Source: Ramlibacter ginsenosidimutans (GTDB taxonomy: Bacteria; Pseudomonadota; Gammaproteobacteria; Burkholderiales; Burkholderiaceae_C). From it: 64,000 bases of DNA. A program made the position numbers and the translations under genes. This document shows positions 18,550-27,313 of this stretch, in pieces. The stretch is taken from the NCBI RefSeq assembly GCF_016654015.1, contig NZ_JAEPWM010000003.1:186001-250000 (forward strand), given 5' to 3'. The notes beneath the pieces were generated by a model. That model did not search any database. It worked only from the letters and a program-made list of their open reading frames with translations, and was not told the DNA's origin. Position 1 is the stretch's first letter. Every line of letters begins with the position of its first letter.

Positions 18550-19840
18550 GCGCGAGCAGGCCCAGCGCGAAGCTGCTGGCCGTCCAGAAGGCTGCCGGCG
18601 TGTGCTGCGCAGCGATCGGCCCCAGGCCGCGATAGGCGAGCCGGTAGCCGCCCACCACGCCGACGCCCCACAGCAGCACGCAGTACGCCACCAGCGGCGC
18701 CACCGTCACGCGGTAGGACCGCAGCACGAACACGCACAGTGCCTGCGTCGCGTCACCGAGGTGGAAGGCGGCCACGAGCGCCAGCAGGCCCGCGGCCACG
18801 GCGGCGACGCGCGGGTCCGCCGAGTACAGCGAGGCGATGACATGGCGGGACGCGAGCACGGTCGCCGCCAGCACGATGGCCAGCGACCAGCCGATGCGAA
18901 AGCCGGTGCGGACGATCGCGCGCGCCTTCTTCGCGTCGCCCGCGCCCAGCCAGTAACTCACGCGCGCACTGGTGGCGATGGCGACCGACAGCGGCACCAT
19001 GTACAGCACGGCCGCCATGTTGGACGCGATCTGGTGCGCGGCCGCCGACAGTGTTCCCTGGCGCGCGATGAACAGCGACATCAGCGTGAACGAGGTGACC
19101 TCCACCATGATGGCCAGGCCGGCCGGCACGCCGAGGCGCGCGAACTGGCGGATGGTGCGCCAGTCGGGCGCCTCCAGCGGCCGCCAGATCGCGTAGGGCC
19201 GGTACAGGTCGTCGGTGCGCACGAGCCAGATCGCCAGCCCGAGGAAGACGTAGTTCGCCACGACGGTGGCCCAGGCGCAGCCCACGGCGCCCATCGCGGG
19301 CAGCCCGGCGCCCCCGAACGCGAACCAGATGGTCAGCGGGATCTTCAGCAGTAGCGAGGCGAGTTGCAGCCAGGTCACGAGCTGCGGCTTGCCCAGGCTC
19401 TGGTTCAGCGTGCTGTACATGCGGAACAGCAGGGCCGCGGGCAGGGCCAGCGCCAGCACGCCGAGGTAGTGGCGCACGTCCTGCTGCAGCACAGGCGGCA
19501 CCTCGGTGCCCTGCAGCAGCGCGTTCGGGAACAGCAGCCAGAACACGCCGATCACGGAGGCCAGCGCGGCGAGGTACAAGGCCTGGCGCACCGAGCGGCC
19601 GAGGTCCTGCTTGCGGTCCGCCCCATGCAGCTCCGCCCAGATCGGCAGCAGCGACTGCTGCACCCCCATGAGAGCGACGAACACGGTGATGTACACGGCG
19701 GAGCCGACGGACAGCGCCGCCAGCGCCTGCTGCGCATAGCGGCCGGCCACCACGGTGTCGGTGATGCCGAAGGCCATGGTGGCCAGCTGGCCGGCGAGCA
19801 CGGTGCCCGCATGACGCGCGATGATCCCCCGTTCCCGCAC
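18497..19840 (-). CDS. MATE family efflux transporter
   Basis: Na+- or H+-coupled exporter of drugs and cationic metabolites. 447 aa with about 12 membrane spans in two homologous halves; GITDTVVAGRYAQQALAALSVG is the typical first-span region and the second half begins near FARLGVPAGLAIMVEVTSF. I chose the GTG at 19840 (VRERGIIARHAGTVLAGQ): no ATG gives a full first span, and the in-frame extension to 20005 runs into the upstream gene. It starts 4 bp after the GT39-like gene, so the two probably share a transcript. The real substrate is unknown. Confidence 0.85.
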   Translation of the reverse strand: MRERGIIARHAGTVLAGQLATMAFGITDTVVAGRYAQQALAALSVGSAVYITVFVALMGVQQSLLPIWAELHGADRKQDLGRSVRQALYLAALASVIGVFWLLFPNALLQGTEVPPVLQQDVRHYLGVLALALPAALLFRMYSTLNQSLGKPQLVTWLQLASLLLKIPLTIWFAFGGAGLPAMGAVGCAWATVVANYVFLGLAIWLVRTDDLYRPYAIWRPLEAPDWRTIRQFARLGVPAGLAIMVEVTSFTLMSLFIARQGTLSAAAHQIASNMAAVLYMVPLSVAIATSARVSYWLGAGDAKKARAIVRTGFRIGWSLAIVLAATVLASRHVIASLYSADPRVAAVAAGLLALVAAFHLGDATQALCVFVLRSYRVTVAPLVAYCVLLWGVGVVGGYRLAYRGLGPIAAQHTPAAFWTASSFALGLLALILPLILWRAVRRFRTA

Positions 19841-19844
19841 GCCG

Positions 19845-21530
19845 CTACTTTTTCTTGTACAGGAGGATCGTTTCGCGGGCGTCGGTGGGCCTCGGGATGC
19901 GCGCGACCAGCGTCCAGTGGTGCTTGCCGAACGCCGTCGGGACGGACGCCTCCAGGTCGCCGGCGGCGACCAGCCACGGACACGGGCTGTCGGTGCTGGC
20001 TGCACGCAGGTCCATGTGGCCGTGGTACATCAGCGCGGCGATCTGCGGGCGCGTGAGGCCGAAGGCCTGCACGCAGCCGGGGCCGTCCACGTGCGCCGCC
20101 AGGCGCAGCACCGGCGCCGAGTAGCTGCGCGCGTAGTTCAGGACCGGCAGCCACAAGGTCATGACCAGCAGCCAGGCGAGCGCCGTGCCGCCCGCGGGCA
20201 GCACCAGGCTCTTCCACATCGCCTGCGGGTTGCGCTTGGTGCGCCAGCGCACGAGCCCCAGCCACGCCCCGGTGGCGGCGACGGCGAGCAGGAAGGACAG
20301 CAGGCCGAAGGAGGGCTGGAAGCCGGGCGCGAGCCGCGCGACGTTCTGCGCGGGCTTGGCGGGCACGCCGGTCTGCAGCGAGATCCAGATCACCCAGATC
20401 ACGAGCGCGCTCGTGCTGAAGAACAGCAGCGTGAACCAGTCGATCAGCGCGGAGACGCTGCGCTCGAAGGTGGGCAGCGCGAAGGCGGCCAGCGTCGCCA
20501 GCGCCGGCAGCGCGAGCAGCAGGGCGCGGTCGGGATTGGGCGACAGCACGGCCGAGAGCACGCCCACGAGCGCGAACCACAAGGGCAGCGCCACGTGGCG
20601 ATGCCCCAGCTGGCGCCGCCAGCGCCACACGGTCCACACGGCCAGCGGCCACGCCGGCCACGTGAACCAGGCGAGCAGCTTCGCGAAGCCCGTCCACTGG
20701 TGCAGCGTGAACTGGCCGGGCGGCTGCAGCCGCCATTCCCACATGCCCAGGCTGGCCGCCGCGGCGGCGGCGGCGAGCGCGGCCAGCACGATCACGGCGG
20801 CCCCCTGCCACCGGTTCGCCCCATGCGCGTCCTGGTCCGGCGTCTCGGCGAAGTGCAGCAGCGTGCCGCCGGCGGCAAAGAGCGCCGCCATCGCCGGCGC
20901 GCCGCTCAGGCCCAGTCCGACCAGGCCGGTCGCCAGCGACAGCACGGGAACGGCGATGCGATAGGGCAGCGCCGCGAAGCCGTAGAAGGTGAGGGCGGTG
21001 AACCCGAGTTGTGCCAGCGCCGGCGTGGTCTCGTGCGACAGCTGCATCAACCCCAGGCACGCGATCAGCGCGAGCAGCCCGCCGTCGGCCATGGCGCGCG
21101 CGTAGTCGGTCGGCCGCGCTTCGCCGCCGAACGCGAACGGCACGGGCTGCGCCGCAGGCGTGCGTGCCAGGTAGTACACGCCGTACCACGTGGCCAGCAG
21201 GCTGAGCACCAGCAGGGCGATGAAGGGCAGGCGTGCGGCGACATCGGCCGACAGCCAGGACGGTGCGAGCTGGATCGCCCAGGCGCCGAGCCAGTACGGC
21301 AGCAGGGCCTCGAACTCCGGCGGCAGTCCCAGCAACTGCGGGTGCAGCCACGGCGCGTGGCCCCGGGCGAGCTCCAGCATGTAGCCGAAGGCCATGATGT
21401 CCGCGTTCTTCCAGGGGTCGCGGCCGATGAACCCGGACAGCACGTAGGCCGCGCAGAACAGCAGCAGTGCCAGCCGCGGCAGGCGGCGCACGGCGCTCTG
21501 GGCGACGATGGCGGGGGTCGGCTGGTTCAC
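19845..21530 (-). CDS. GT39/ArnT-like polytopic membrane protein (putative glycosyltransferase)
   Basis: 561 aa with about 11-12 membrane spans. The N-terminus has a first span followed by a periplasmic loop with acidic residues (GRDPWKNADIMAFGYMLE), as in GT-C transferases of the ArnT/PMT type that move a sugar from a polyprenyl-phosphate donor. The C-terminal about 100 residues form a soluble, Trp/His-containing domain. The substrate (lipid A, protein or glycolipid) is not predictable. Upstream lies rpmE2, separated by a terminator; downstream is the MATE gene with a 4-bp gap. Confidence 0.7.
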   Translation of the reverse strand: MNQPTPAIVAQSAVRRLPRLALLLFCAAYVLSGFIGRDPWKNADIMAFGYMLELARGHAPWLHPQLLGLPPEFEALLPYWLGAWAIQLAPSWLSADVAARLPFIALLVLSLLATWYGVYYLARTPAAQPVPFAFGGEARPTDYARAMADGGLLALIACLGLMQLSHETTPALAQLGFTALTFYGFAALPYRIAVPVLSLATGLVGLGLSGAPAMAALFAAGGTLLHFAETPDQDAHGANRWQGAAVIVLAALAAAAAAASLGMWEWRLQPPGQFTLHQWTGFAKLLAWFTWPAWPLAVWTVWRWRRQLGHRHVALPLWFALVGVLSAVLSPNPDRALLLALPALATLAAFALPTFERSVSALIDWFTLLFFSTSALVIWVIWISLQTGVPAKPAQNVARLAPGFQPSFGLLSFLLAVAATGAWLGLVRWRTKRNPQAMWKSLVLPAGGTALAWLLVMTLWLPVLNYARSYSAPVLRLAAHVDGPGCVQAFGLTRPQIAALMYHGHMDLRAASTDSPCPWLVAAGDLEASVPTAFGKHHWTLVARIPRPTDARETILLYKKK

Positions 21531-21563
21531 GCGCGGGAGTGTGTCACACGCTCCGGTCCAACA

Positions 21564-21589
21564 AAAAAGGCAGCCTGAAGCTGCCTTTC
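21564..21589 (-). terminator. Rho-independent terminator after rpmE2
   Basis: On the minus strand GGCAGC, a 5-nt loop and GCTGCC are followed by six T (the A run at 21564-21569 on the plus strand). It lies just after the rpmE2 stop and separates it from the membrane-protein genes downstream. Confidence 0.85.
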
Positions 21590-21605
21590 CTGGAGCGAGC
21601 GGTTC

Positions 21606-21863
21606 TTACTTGCCGGCGGTCTTGCCGAACTTCTTGAAGAACTTGTCGACGCGGCCGCCCATGTCGTTGACCGACTTCTGGGTGCCCGTGTAGAACGGGT
21701 GCGATTCGCTGGAGGTGTCCAGCTTGAACAGCGGCAGCTCGCGACCGTCGTCCATCTTCGTGGTCTCGCGCGTGGACACGCAGGAGCGCGTCACGAACTT
21801 GAAGCCATTGGACAGGTCCACGAAACAAACGTCGCGGTAATTGGGGTGGATGCCTTCTTTCAT
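21606..21863 (-). CDS. rpmE2: 50S ribosomal protein L31 type B
   Basis: Ribosomal large-subunit protein. 85 aa starting [20 protein letters not shown], the type B form. It lacks the CxxC zinc motif of type A L31 (only isolated cysteines), so it does not need zinc; in many bacteria type B replaces type A under zinc shortage, while others have only type B. Ends with a Lys-rich tail. It has its own -10 (TATAAT at 21939-21934) and terminator, so it is a single-gene unit. Confidence 0.93.
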   Translation of the reverse strand: MKEGIHPNYRDVCFVDLSNGFKFVTRSCVSTRETTKMDDGRELPLFKLDTSSESHPFYTGTQKSVNDMGGRVDKFFKKFGKTAGK

Positions 21864-21933
21864 GGGGGTCCCTCGTCGAGTGTCGGGAGCCGCGCCGGAC
21901 CATTCCGACGTACTTTCCGCAGTGAAGCCCGCA

Positions 21934-21939
21934 ATTATA
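21934..21939 (-). promoter_or_regulatory. Perfect -10 hexamer upstream of rpmE2
   Basis: On the minus strand TATAAT, 71 bp before the rpmE2 ATG and just past the stop of the neighbouring EEP gene. The -35 region is poor (GAGGCA at 17-bp spacing), but the consensus -10 in this GC-rich context is convincing. Confidence 0.6.
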
Positions 21940-21960
21940 GCGTCCCGCGTGCGCCCTGCC

Positions 21961-22767
21961 TCAGCCGCCCTCGAGCTCCAGCGCAAGAGGCTGGTGGTCC
22001 GACGCCCGGGTGGCGCCGTCCACGTCCAGCCTGCGCACCCGGTCCTGCAGCCCGTCGGTGACATAGACGAAGTCGAAGGCGACCGGCTCGGGCAGGTACT
22101 TCTGCTCGTGGACGCAGAAGGTGGGCGGATGCGGCTGGTCCGGATGTGCCAGGGTCCAGGCATCCCAGAAGGTGCTGAGTTCGGATGTCTCGCTGAGCAC
22201 CGCATGTTCCTCGGTGCCCGGATGCGAGTTGAAGTCGCCGCACAGGATCGCTTCCGCCGTGAGTTGCGTGGCACCCCGGGGCGGTGACTGGGCCTGCTCG
22301 AAATACTCGAGGTGCAGCGCCCGCACGGCGCGCGCCTGCGCCAGGCGCTGGATCTTCGAATAGAACTCCAGGTGGGTGGTCATGATGCGCACCGGTCCCA
22401 GTTGTGGGTCGCGCACCGTGACGACGGTGCACATGCGTGGCGTCGACCCGATGCCCGGATCGGCAGGAAACGGCAGCGGATGGTGCTGCACCTGCGCGAC
22501 GGGCAGCCGGGTGGCGACGAGATTGCCGAAGCGCTTGCGCTGTCCGTCCTCGAAGAGGTCCTGCGCCGCGCCGAAGAAGACCTGGAAGCCGGGCAGCAGC
22601 TTGCCGATTTCCACGCTCTGGTACGCGTCGGGATCGTTGTCCGAGATCTCCTGCAGGCACAGCACGTCGAAGTCCGCCAGCGCACGGGCCGTCTCGACGA
22701 TGCGGCTGCAGCTCACCTGTCCGGCCAGGCCTTTGCATTCCTGGGTGTTCCAGGTCACGAGCTTCAT
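21961..22767 (-). CDS. Endonuclease/exonuclease/phosphatase family protein
   Basis: 268-aa member of the EEP superfamily (DNase I/AP endonuclease/inositol phosphatase fold). Seen: [12 protein letters not shown] at the start (metal-site Asn), CLQEISD (metal-binding Glu), THLEFYS, the catalytic CGDFNSHP and the terminal [11 protein letters not shown]is. No signal peptide, so cytoplasmic. Substrate unknown; nucleic acid and small phosphoester roles are both possible. It is separated from rho by the rho terminator. Confidence 0.85.
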   Translation of the reverse strand: MKLVTWNTQECKGLAGQVSCSRIVETARALADFDVLCLQEISDNDPDAYQSVEIGKLLPGFQVFFGAAQDLFEDGQRKRFGNLVATRLPVAQVQHHPLPFPADPGIGSTPRMCTVVTVRDPQLGPVRIMTTHLEFYSKIQRLAQARAVRALHLEYFEQAQSPPRGATQLTAEAILCGDFNSHPGTEEHAVLSETSELSTFWDAWTLAHPDQPHPPTFCVHEQKYLPEPVAFDFVYVTDGLQDRVRRLDVDGATRASDHQPLALELEGG

Positions 22768-22796
22768 GCCCGCATGATGCTACTGGCGACTCCGAC

Positions 22797-22821
22797 AAAA
22801 AAGCCCGGCATCGCCGGGCTT
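22797..22821 (-). terminator. Rho-independent terminator after rho
   Basis: On the minus strand AAGCCCGGC and GCCGGGCTT pair around a 3-nt loop and run into a T tract (A run 22797-22802 on the plus strand). It lies 25 bp downstream of the rho stop. The gene for Rho factor is thus itself ended by an intrinsic terminator. Confidence 0.88.
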
Positions 22822-22845
22822 CTGTTCTGCTGTGCGCCGGAATAC

Positions 22846-24111
22846 TCAGCCGCCGCGCCGCATCATGTCGAAGAACTCGACGTTGGTCTTGGTCGCCTTC
22901 ATGGACTTCAGCACCATTTCCATCGCCTCGATCTCGTCCATGTTGTACATGAACTGGCGCAGGATGCGGGTCTTCTGCAGGATCTCGGGGGCCAGCAGCA
23001 GTTCCTCGCGGCGCGTGCCGGAGCGATTGAGCTGGATCGAGGGGAACACGCGCTTCTCGTAGAGGCGGCGGTCCAGGTGCAGTTCGCAGTTGCCCGTGCC
23101 CTTGAACTCTTCGAAGATGACTTCGTCCATGCGCGAGCCGGTGTCGATCAGCGCGGTGGCGATGATGGTCAGCGAGCCGCCTTCCTCCACGTTGCGCGCC
23201 GCGCCGAGGAAGCGCTTGGGGCGCTGCAGCGCGTTCGCATCCACGCCGCCGGTCAGCACCTTGCCGGACGAGGGCACGACGTTGTTGTAGGCGCGGGCGA
23301 GGCGGGTGATCGAGTCCAGCAGGATCACCACGTCCTTCTTCAGTTCGACCAGGCGCTTGGCGCGCTCGATCACCATCTCGGCGACGTGCACGTGGCGGGC
23401 GGCGGGCTCGTCGAAGGTGGACGCGATCACTTCGGCCTTGACCGAGCGCTGCATGTCCGTCACTTCTTCCGGGCGCTCGTCCACCAGCAGCACCATCATG
23501 TAGCTGTCGGGGTAGTTGGCGGCGATGGCGTGCGCCATGTGCTGCATCATCACCGTCTTGCCGCTCTTGGGCGGCGCGACGATCAGGGCGCGCTGGCCCT
23601 TGCCGATGGGGGCGATGATGTCGATCACGCGGCCCGTGATGTTCTCTTCGCTCTTCAGGCCGTCACGTTCGAGGCGCATCTGTTCCCGGGGGAACAGGGG
23701 CGTCAGGTTCTCGAACATGATCTTGTGCTTGTTGTCCTCCGGCAGCCCGCCGTTGACCTTGTCCAGCTTGGTCAGCGCGAAGTAGCGCTCGCCATCCTTC
23801 GGCGTCCGCACTTCCCCTTCGATCATGTCGCCGGTGTGCAGGTTGAAGCGGCGCACCTGCGAGGGCGAGATGTAGATGTCGTCGGTCGAAGCGGTGTAGC
23901 TCGTGTCCGGGCTGCGCAGGAAGCCGAAGCCGTCGGGCAGGATTTCGAGCACGCCATCGGCGAAGACCTGCTCGCCGGCGCGGGCGCGCTTCTTGATGAT
24001 CGCGAACATCAGCTCCTGCTTGCGCATCCGGCCGGTGTTCTCGATCTCGAGCTCTTCGGCCTGCTTGAGGACTTCCGAGACGTGCAGCGCCTTGAGTTCG
24101 TTCAGGTGCAT
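22846..24111 (-). CDS. rho: Transcription termination factor Rho
   Basis: Hexameric RNA helicase that ends untranslated transcripts. 421 aa: N-terminal helical domain ([20 protein letters not shown]), cold-shock-like primary RNA site ([26 protein letters not shown]), Walker A APPKSGKT, Walker [17 protein letters not shown], and the Q/R-loop region that threads RNA. The ATG at 24111 has a usable site and gives the standard N-terminus. A leader of about 240 bp separates it from trxA; it overlaps the trxA terminator hairpin. Confidence 0.98.
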   Translation of the reverse strand: MHLNELKALHVSEVLKQAEELEIENTGRMRKQELMFAIIKKRARAGEQVFADGVLEILPDGFGFLRSPDTSYTASTDDIYISPSQVRRFNLHTGDMIEGEVRTPKDGERYFALTKLDKVNGGLPEDNKHKIMFENLTPLFPREQMRLERDGLKSEENITGRVIDIIAPIGKGQRALIVAPPKSGKTVMMQHMAHAIAANYPDSYMMVLLVDERPEEVTDMQRSVKAEVIASTFDEPAARHVHVAEMVIERAKRLVELKKDVVILLDSITRLARAYNNVVPSSGKVLTGGVDANALQRPKRFLGAARNVEEGGSLTIIATALIDTGSRMDEVIFEEFKGTGNCELHLDRRLYEKRVFPSIQLNRSGTRREELLLAPEILQKTRILRQFMYNMDEIEAMEMVLKSMKATKTNVEFFDMMRRGG

Positions 24112-24241
24112 GGAGTGACCCCTTTGGGGGAATGTTCTTGAAGGTCGGGGGGAGGTTCTCTGCGGGGCGAGAGATGCCCTGCGAACCGTATCGGACTGCC
24201 CGCCTGCTTTGGCGGATCAGCGATGAGGCGGATTATGCAGG

Positions 24242-24348
24242 AAAAAAAGGGGCTGGGGGCGAGAGGCTGGAGGCTGGGGGATGCAGAAAAGACAAGGGGC
24301 CGGGGATTTTCCGTCCCTAGCCCCTGGCTACTGGCTCCTGGCCCCTGG
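24242..24348 (-). terminator. Imperfect-repeat hairpin downstream of trxA, ending in T7
   Basis: After the trxA stop (minus strand) come imperfect 8-bp units of the CCAGGGGC / CCAGTAGC type (24314-24348), then a complementary pyrimidine-rich set CCCCCAGCCTCC (24249-24280), then seven T (24242-24248). The two arms can fold into a long GC hairpin that would act as the trxA terminator. Unit number is likely to vary between strains. Confidence 0.55.
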
Positions 24349-24350
24349 AT

Positions 24351-24683
24351 TCAAGCGAGCTGTTGATCCAGGAACGCCGTCAGTTGCGCCTTGCTCATGG
24401 CGCCGACCTTGGTGGCGGCGAGCTGGCCGCCCTTGAACAGCATCAGCGTGGGGATGCCACGGATGCCGAACTTCGCGGGCACTTCGCGGTTCTCGTCGAC
24501 GTTCATCTTGGCCACCTGCAGCTTGTCCTTGTAGCTCTCGGAGACCTCGTCGAGGATGGGCGCGATCATCTTGCAGGGGCCGCACCATTCCGCCCAGTAA
24601 TCGACCAGCACCGGCTTGTCGGCCTGCAGGACGTCGTTTTCGAAGGATGCGTCGGAGATGTGCTTGATCAGGTCGCTGGCCAT
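24351..24683 (-). CDS. trxA: Thioredoxin
   Basis: General thiol-disulfide reductant. 110 aa with the active site WCGPC (Cys34, Cys37), the buried Asp28 and the cis-Pro loop GIPTL. The N-terminus [19 protein letters not shown] is normal. Upstream of rho on the same strand, a neighbour order common in proteobacteria, and divergent from the AddB-like gene. Confidence 0.96.
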   Translation of the reverse strand: MASDLIKHISDASFENDVLQADKPVLVDYWAEWCGPCKMIAPILDEVSESYKDKLQVAKMNVDENREVPAKFGIRGIPTLMLFKGGQLAATKVGAMSKAQLTAFLDQQLA

Positions 24684-24787
24684 GGATTCCTCTCGGGGTG
24701 CGGGGACCTCCCCCGCTACAGCTACAGTCAGGGCATTGTGACAGAAACCAAGACCTCTCGCCGGCGCGCGCCGGCCGGGCCTTTGCT

Positions 24788-27313
24788 ATGGTTGGGATAG
24801 CAGAAAACCATCGTGCGGCGCGGCTGTGGCGCGACGTCATCGAGAGACTGCGGGACGCGATGGCGGCCCGCGCGGCGCATCCGGCACGCACCGTCGTGCT
24901 CGTGCCCTACGCGCAACTGATGTCCCTGGCGCGGCAGTTCTGGGCCGCGCAGGTGCCCGACGGCTTCGCGCCGCGCTTCGAGACGACCATGAACTGGGCG
25001 CGCCAGCGGCCCTGGTCGCCCGGCGCGACGGACCTCTCGTTCGAGATCGGCCGCGACCTGCTGGCCGCGCGCGGCTGGCTCGAGCAAGGCGGCTTGCGGG
25101 CGCAGGCGGATGCGCTCGCGAGCGTGCTGGTCGACGTGACATGGCAGGCTGCGGAAGCCGCGCGCGCCGTGCCGCCGGCGCAGCGCAGTGCCTGGGCTGC
25201 GCGCCTGCGCCCGCAACTGCTGCAAGGCATGGAGGCGCCGGCGCTCGCCGTCGAGGCGGCGATCGCGCGCATCGCGTTCGAGTGGGCCGCCGCGTCGGCT
25301 TATGCGACCGATGCCTTGCTCGATGGCACGCTCACGTCGGGCGTGGACCTGCTGGTGCTGCTGCAAGGCTTCCAGGCCGAAGCCGTCCCGCACGCGCTCG
25401 CGCAGCAACTGGGCGAACGCGCGCTCGTGTGGCCGGTGCCGGTCGATGCGCCAGCCGGCTCGATCGCGCTGCATGCGGCGGCCGACGCGACCGAGGAAGC
25501 CGAGCGTGCTGCGGCGTGCGTGCTGGATCACCTCGCGCAGGGCCGCGTACCCGTGGCGCTTGCCGCGAACGACCGCGTGCTCACGCGCCGCATCGGCGCG
25601 CTGCTGTTCACGCGCGGCGTGCCGGTGCACGACGAGACGGGCTGGAAGCTCTCCACCACGCGCGCCGCCGCCAACCTGATGGCCGCCCTGCGCGCGTGCG
25701 CCTGGGATGCGCCGGCCGATGCGGTGCTGGACTGGTTGAAGAACGTGCCGCAGCTCGGATCGGGACTCGTGCAGGCGCTGGAGCGCCGCGTGCGGCGCGC
25801 GGGACAGCGCGAATGGCGGGCGCTGCGCGCTTCCGACTGGGGCGACTCGGAAGCGGTGCAGGCCGTCGCGCAGCGCATCGCCGACTGGCGCGAGGGCCTG
25901 CAGGCCACGCGCAGCCTGCCCGAGTGGCTCGCGGCCACGCGCGCGCTGCTGCGCGACTGCGGGCAGTGGGAGCCGCTGCATGCGGATGCCGCCGGACTGA
26001 AGGCGCTGGAAGCCTTGCGCCTGCAGGAGGGCGCCGGCGACGAGGCGGCGGCCTGGCCGCAGGCGCAACGGCGCATCAACGCGCGCGAGTTCACGGCCTG
26101 GGCCAACGAGGTGCTGGAAAGCGTGAGCTTCGTGCCGCCGCATTCGGGCGAGGAGCAGGTCGTGGTGCTGCCCTTGAGCCAGTTGCTGGGGCATCCGTTT
26201 GCAGCCGTCGTCGTTCCCGGGTGCGACGAGCGAAGCCTGCCGGCATCGCCCGAACCGCCCACGGGTTGGTCGATGGCGCAGCGGCGCCTGCTGGGACTGG
26301 CCTCGCGCGAGGCGCTGGAAGGCGTGCAGCGCGCATCGTGGCGCCAGGCCTTGCAGGCGCCGCACTGCGACGTGCTCTGGCGCAAGTCCGACGACACCGG
26401 CGAACGCACGCTGGCCAGTCCGCTCGTGCAGGCCTTGCTGCTGCAGGGCGACGGCGCGCCCGCCGGCGATCCGCGCCGACTGCGCGAATGCAGCGCGCAG
26501 CCCGTTGGCGCGCCCTCGGCGCACGCGCCGCAACTGGTGCCGGCGCAGGTCTCGGCCAGCAGCTACGAGGATCTGCGGCGCTGCCCGTATCGCTTCTTCG
26601 CGTTGCGCATGCTGGGCCTGCGCGAGGCCGACGAGATCGAGGCCGAGGTCGACAAGCGCGACTTCGGCACCTGGCTGCACCGCGTGCTCGGTGTGTTCCA
26701 CGAGCGGCTGCAGGAACGCGCAAGCCTGGCGCGCGCGGAACGCGCCGCCCTGCTGGATGCGATCGCGCACGAGGAGATGGCCGGCCAGCGCCTGGGCGAG
26801 GGCGAGTTCCTGCCGTTCGCGGCCGCCTGGCCGGCAGTGCGCGAGGGTTACCTGGACTGGCTGCAGCGGCACGAGGCGGACGGCACCGTGTTCGAAGCCG
26901 CGGAGACGAAGCACACCGAGCAGCTCGGCGAGTGGACGCTGGAAGGACGCATCGACCGCATCGACCGCCGCGCCAGTGGCACTGCGCTGGTGATGGACTA
27001 CAAGACCGAGGGCCTGCAGGCCACGCGCGACCGCATGAAGACGCCGCTGGAGGACACGCAGCTCGCGTTCTACGCACTGCTGCTGCCCGATCGCGAGGTC
27101 GAAGCGGCCTATCTGAACGTGGGCGAGCGCGGCGAGATGAAGGCGGTGCCGCACGAGGCGCTCGCCGAAGCGACCCACCTGCTGCGCGAAGCGATCCCCG
27201 CGGAACTGCGCCGCATCGCGCAGGGCGCGCCGCTGCCTGCGCTGGGCGAGGGGCGCGCGTGCGAGTTCTGCTCGGCGCGCGGGCTGTGCCGGAGGGATTC
27301 CTGGAGTGAGTAG
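24788..27313 (+). CDS. AddB-like PD-(D/E)XK nuclease, iron-sulfur type
   Basis: Partner subunit of an AddAB-type double-strand-break resection complex. 841 aa from ATG 24788 (an in-frame ATG at 24698 would reach into the trxA promoter; the start is uncertain). The N-terminal two-thirds resemble an inactivated helicase with no Walker A. The C-terminal nuclease has VMDYKTE, and the four AddB iron-sulfur cysteines are all there: one in RRCPYRFF and three in CEFCSARGLC (C-x2-C-x5-C). Its stop overlaps the AddA-like start by 8 bp. Confidence 0.82.
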   Translation: MVGIAENHRAARLWRDVIERLRDAMAARAAHPARTVVLVPYAQLMSLARQFWAAQVPDGFAPRFETTMNWARQRPWSPGATDLSFEIGRDLLAARGWLEQGGLRAQADALASVLVDVTWQAAEAARAVPPAQRSAWAARLRPQLLQGMEAPALAVEAAIARIAFEWAAASAYATDALLDGTLTSGVDLLVLLQGFQAEAVPHALAQQLGERALVWPVPVDAPAGSIALHAAADATEEAERAAACVLDHLAQGRVPVALAANDRVLTRRIGALLFTRGVPVHDETGWKLSTTRAAANLMAALRACAWDAPADAVLDWLKNVPQLGSGLVQALERRVRRAGQREWRALRASDWGDSEAVQAVAQRIADWREGLQATRSLPEWLAATRALLRDCGQWEPLHADAAGLKALEALRLQEGAGDEAAAWPQAQRRINAREFTAWANEVLESVSFVPPHSGEEQVVVLPLSQLLGHPFAAVVVPGCDERSLPASPEPPTGWSMAQRRLLGLASREALEGVQRASWRQALQAPHCDVLWRKSDDTGERTLASPLVQALLLQGDGAPAGDPRRLRECSAQPVGAPSAHAPQLVPAQVSASSYEDLRRCPYRFFALRMLGLREADEIEAEVDKRDFGTWLHRVLGVFHERLQERASLARAERAALLDAIAHEEMAGQRLGEGEFLPFAAAWPAVREGYLDWLQRHEADGTVFEAAETKHTEQLGEWTLEGRIDRIDRRASGTALVMDYKTEGLQATRDRMKTPLEDTQLAFYALLLPDREVEAAYLNVGERGEMKAVPHEALAEATHLLREAIPAELRRIAQGAPLPALGEGRACEFCSARGLCRRDSWSE

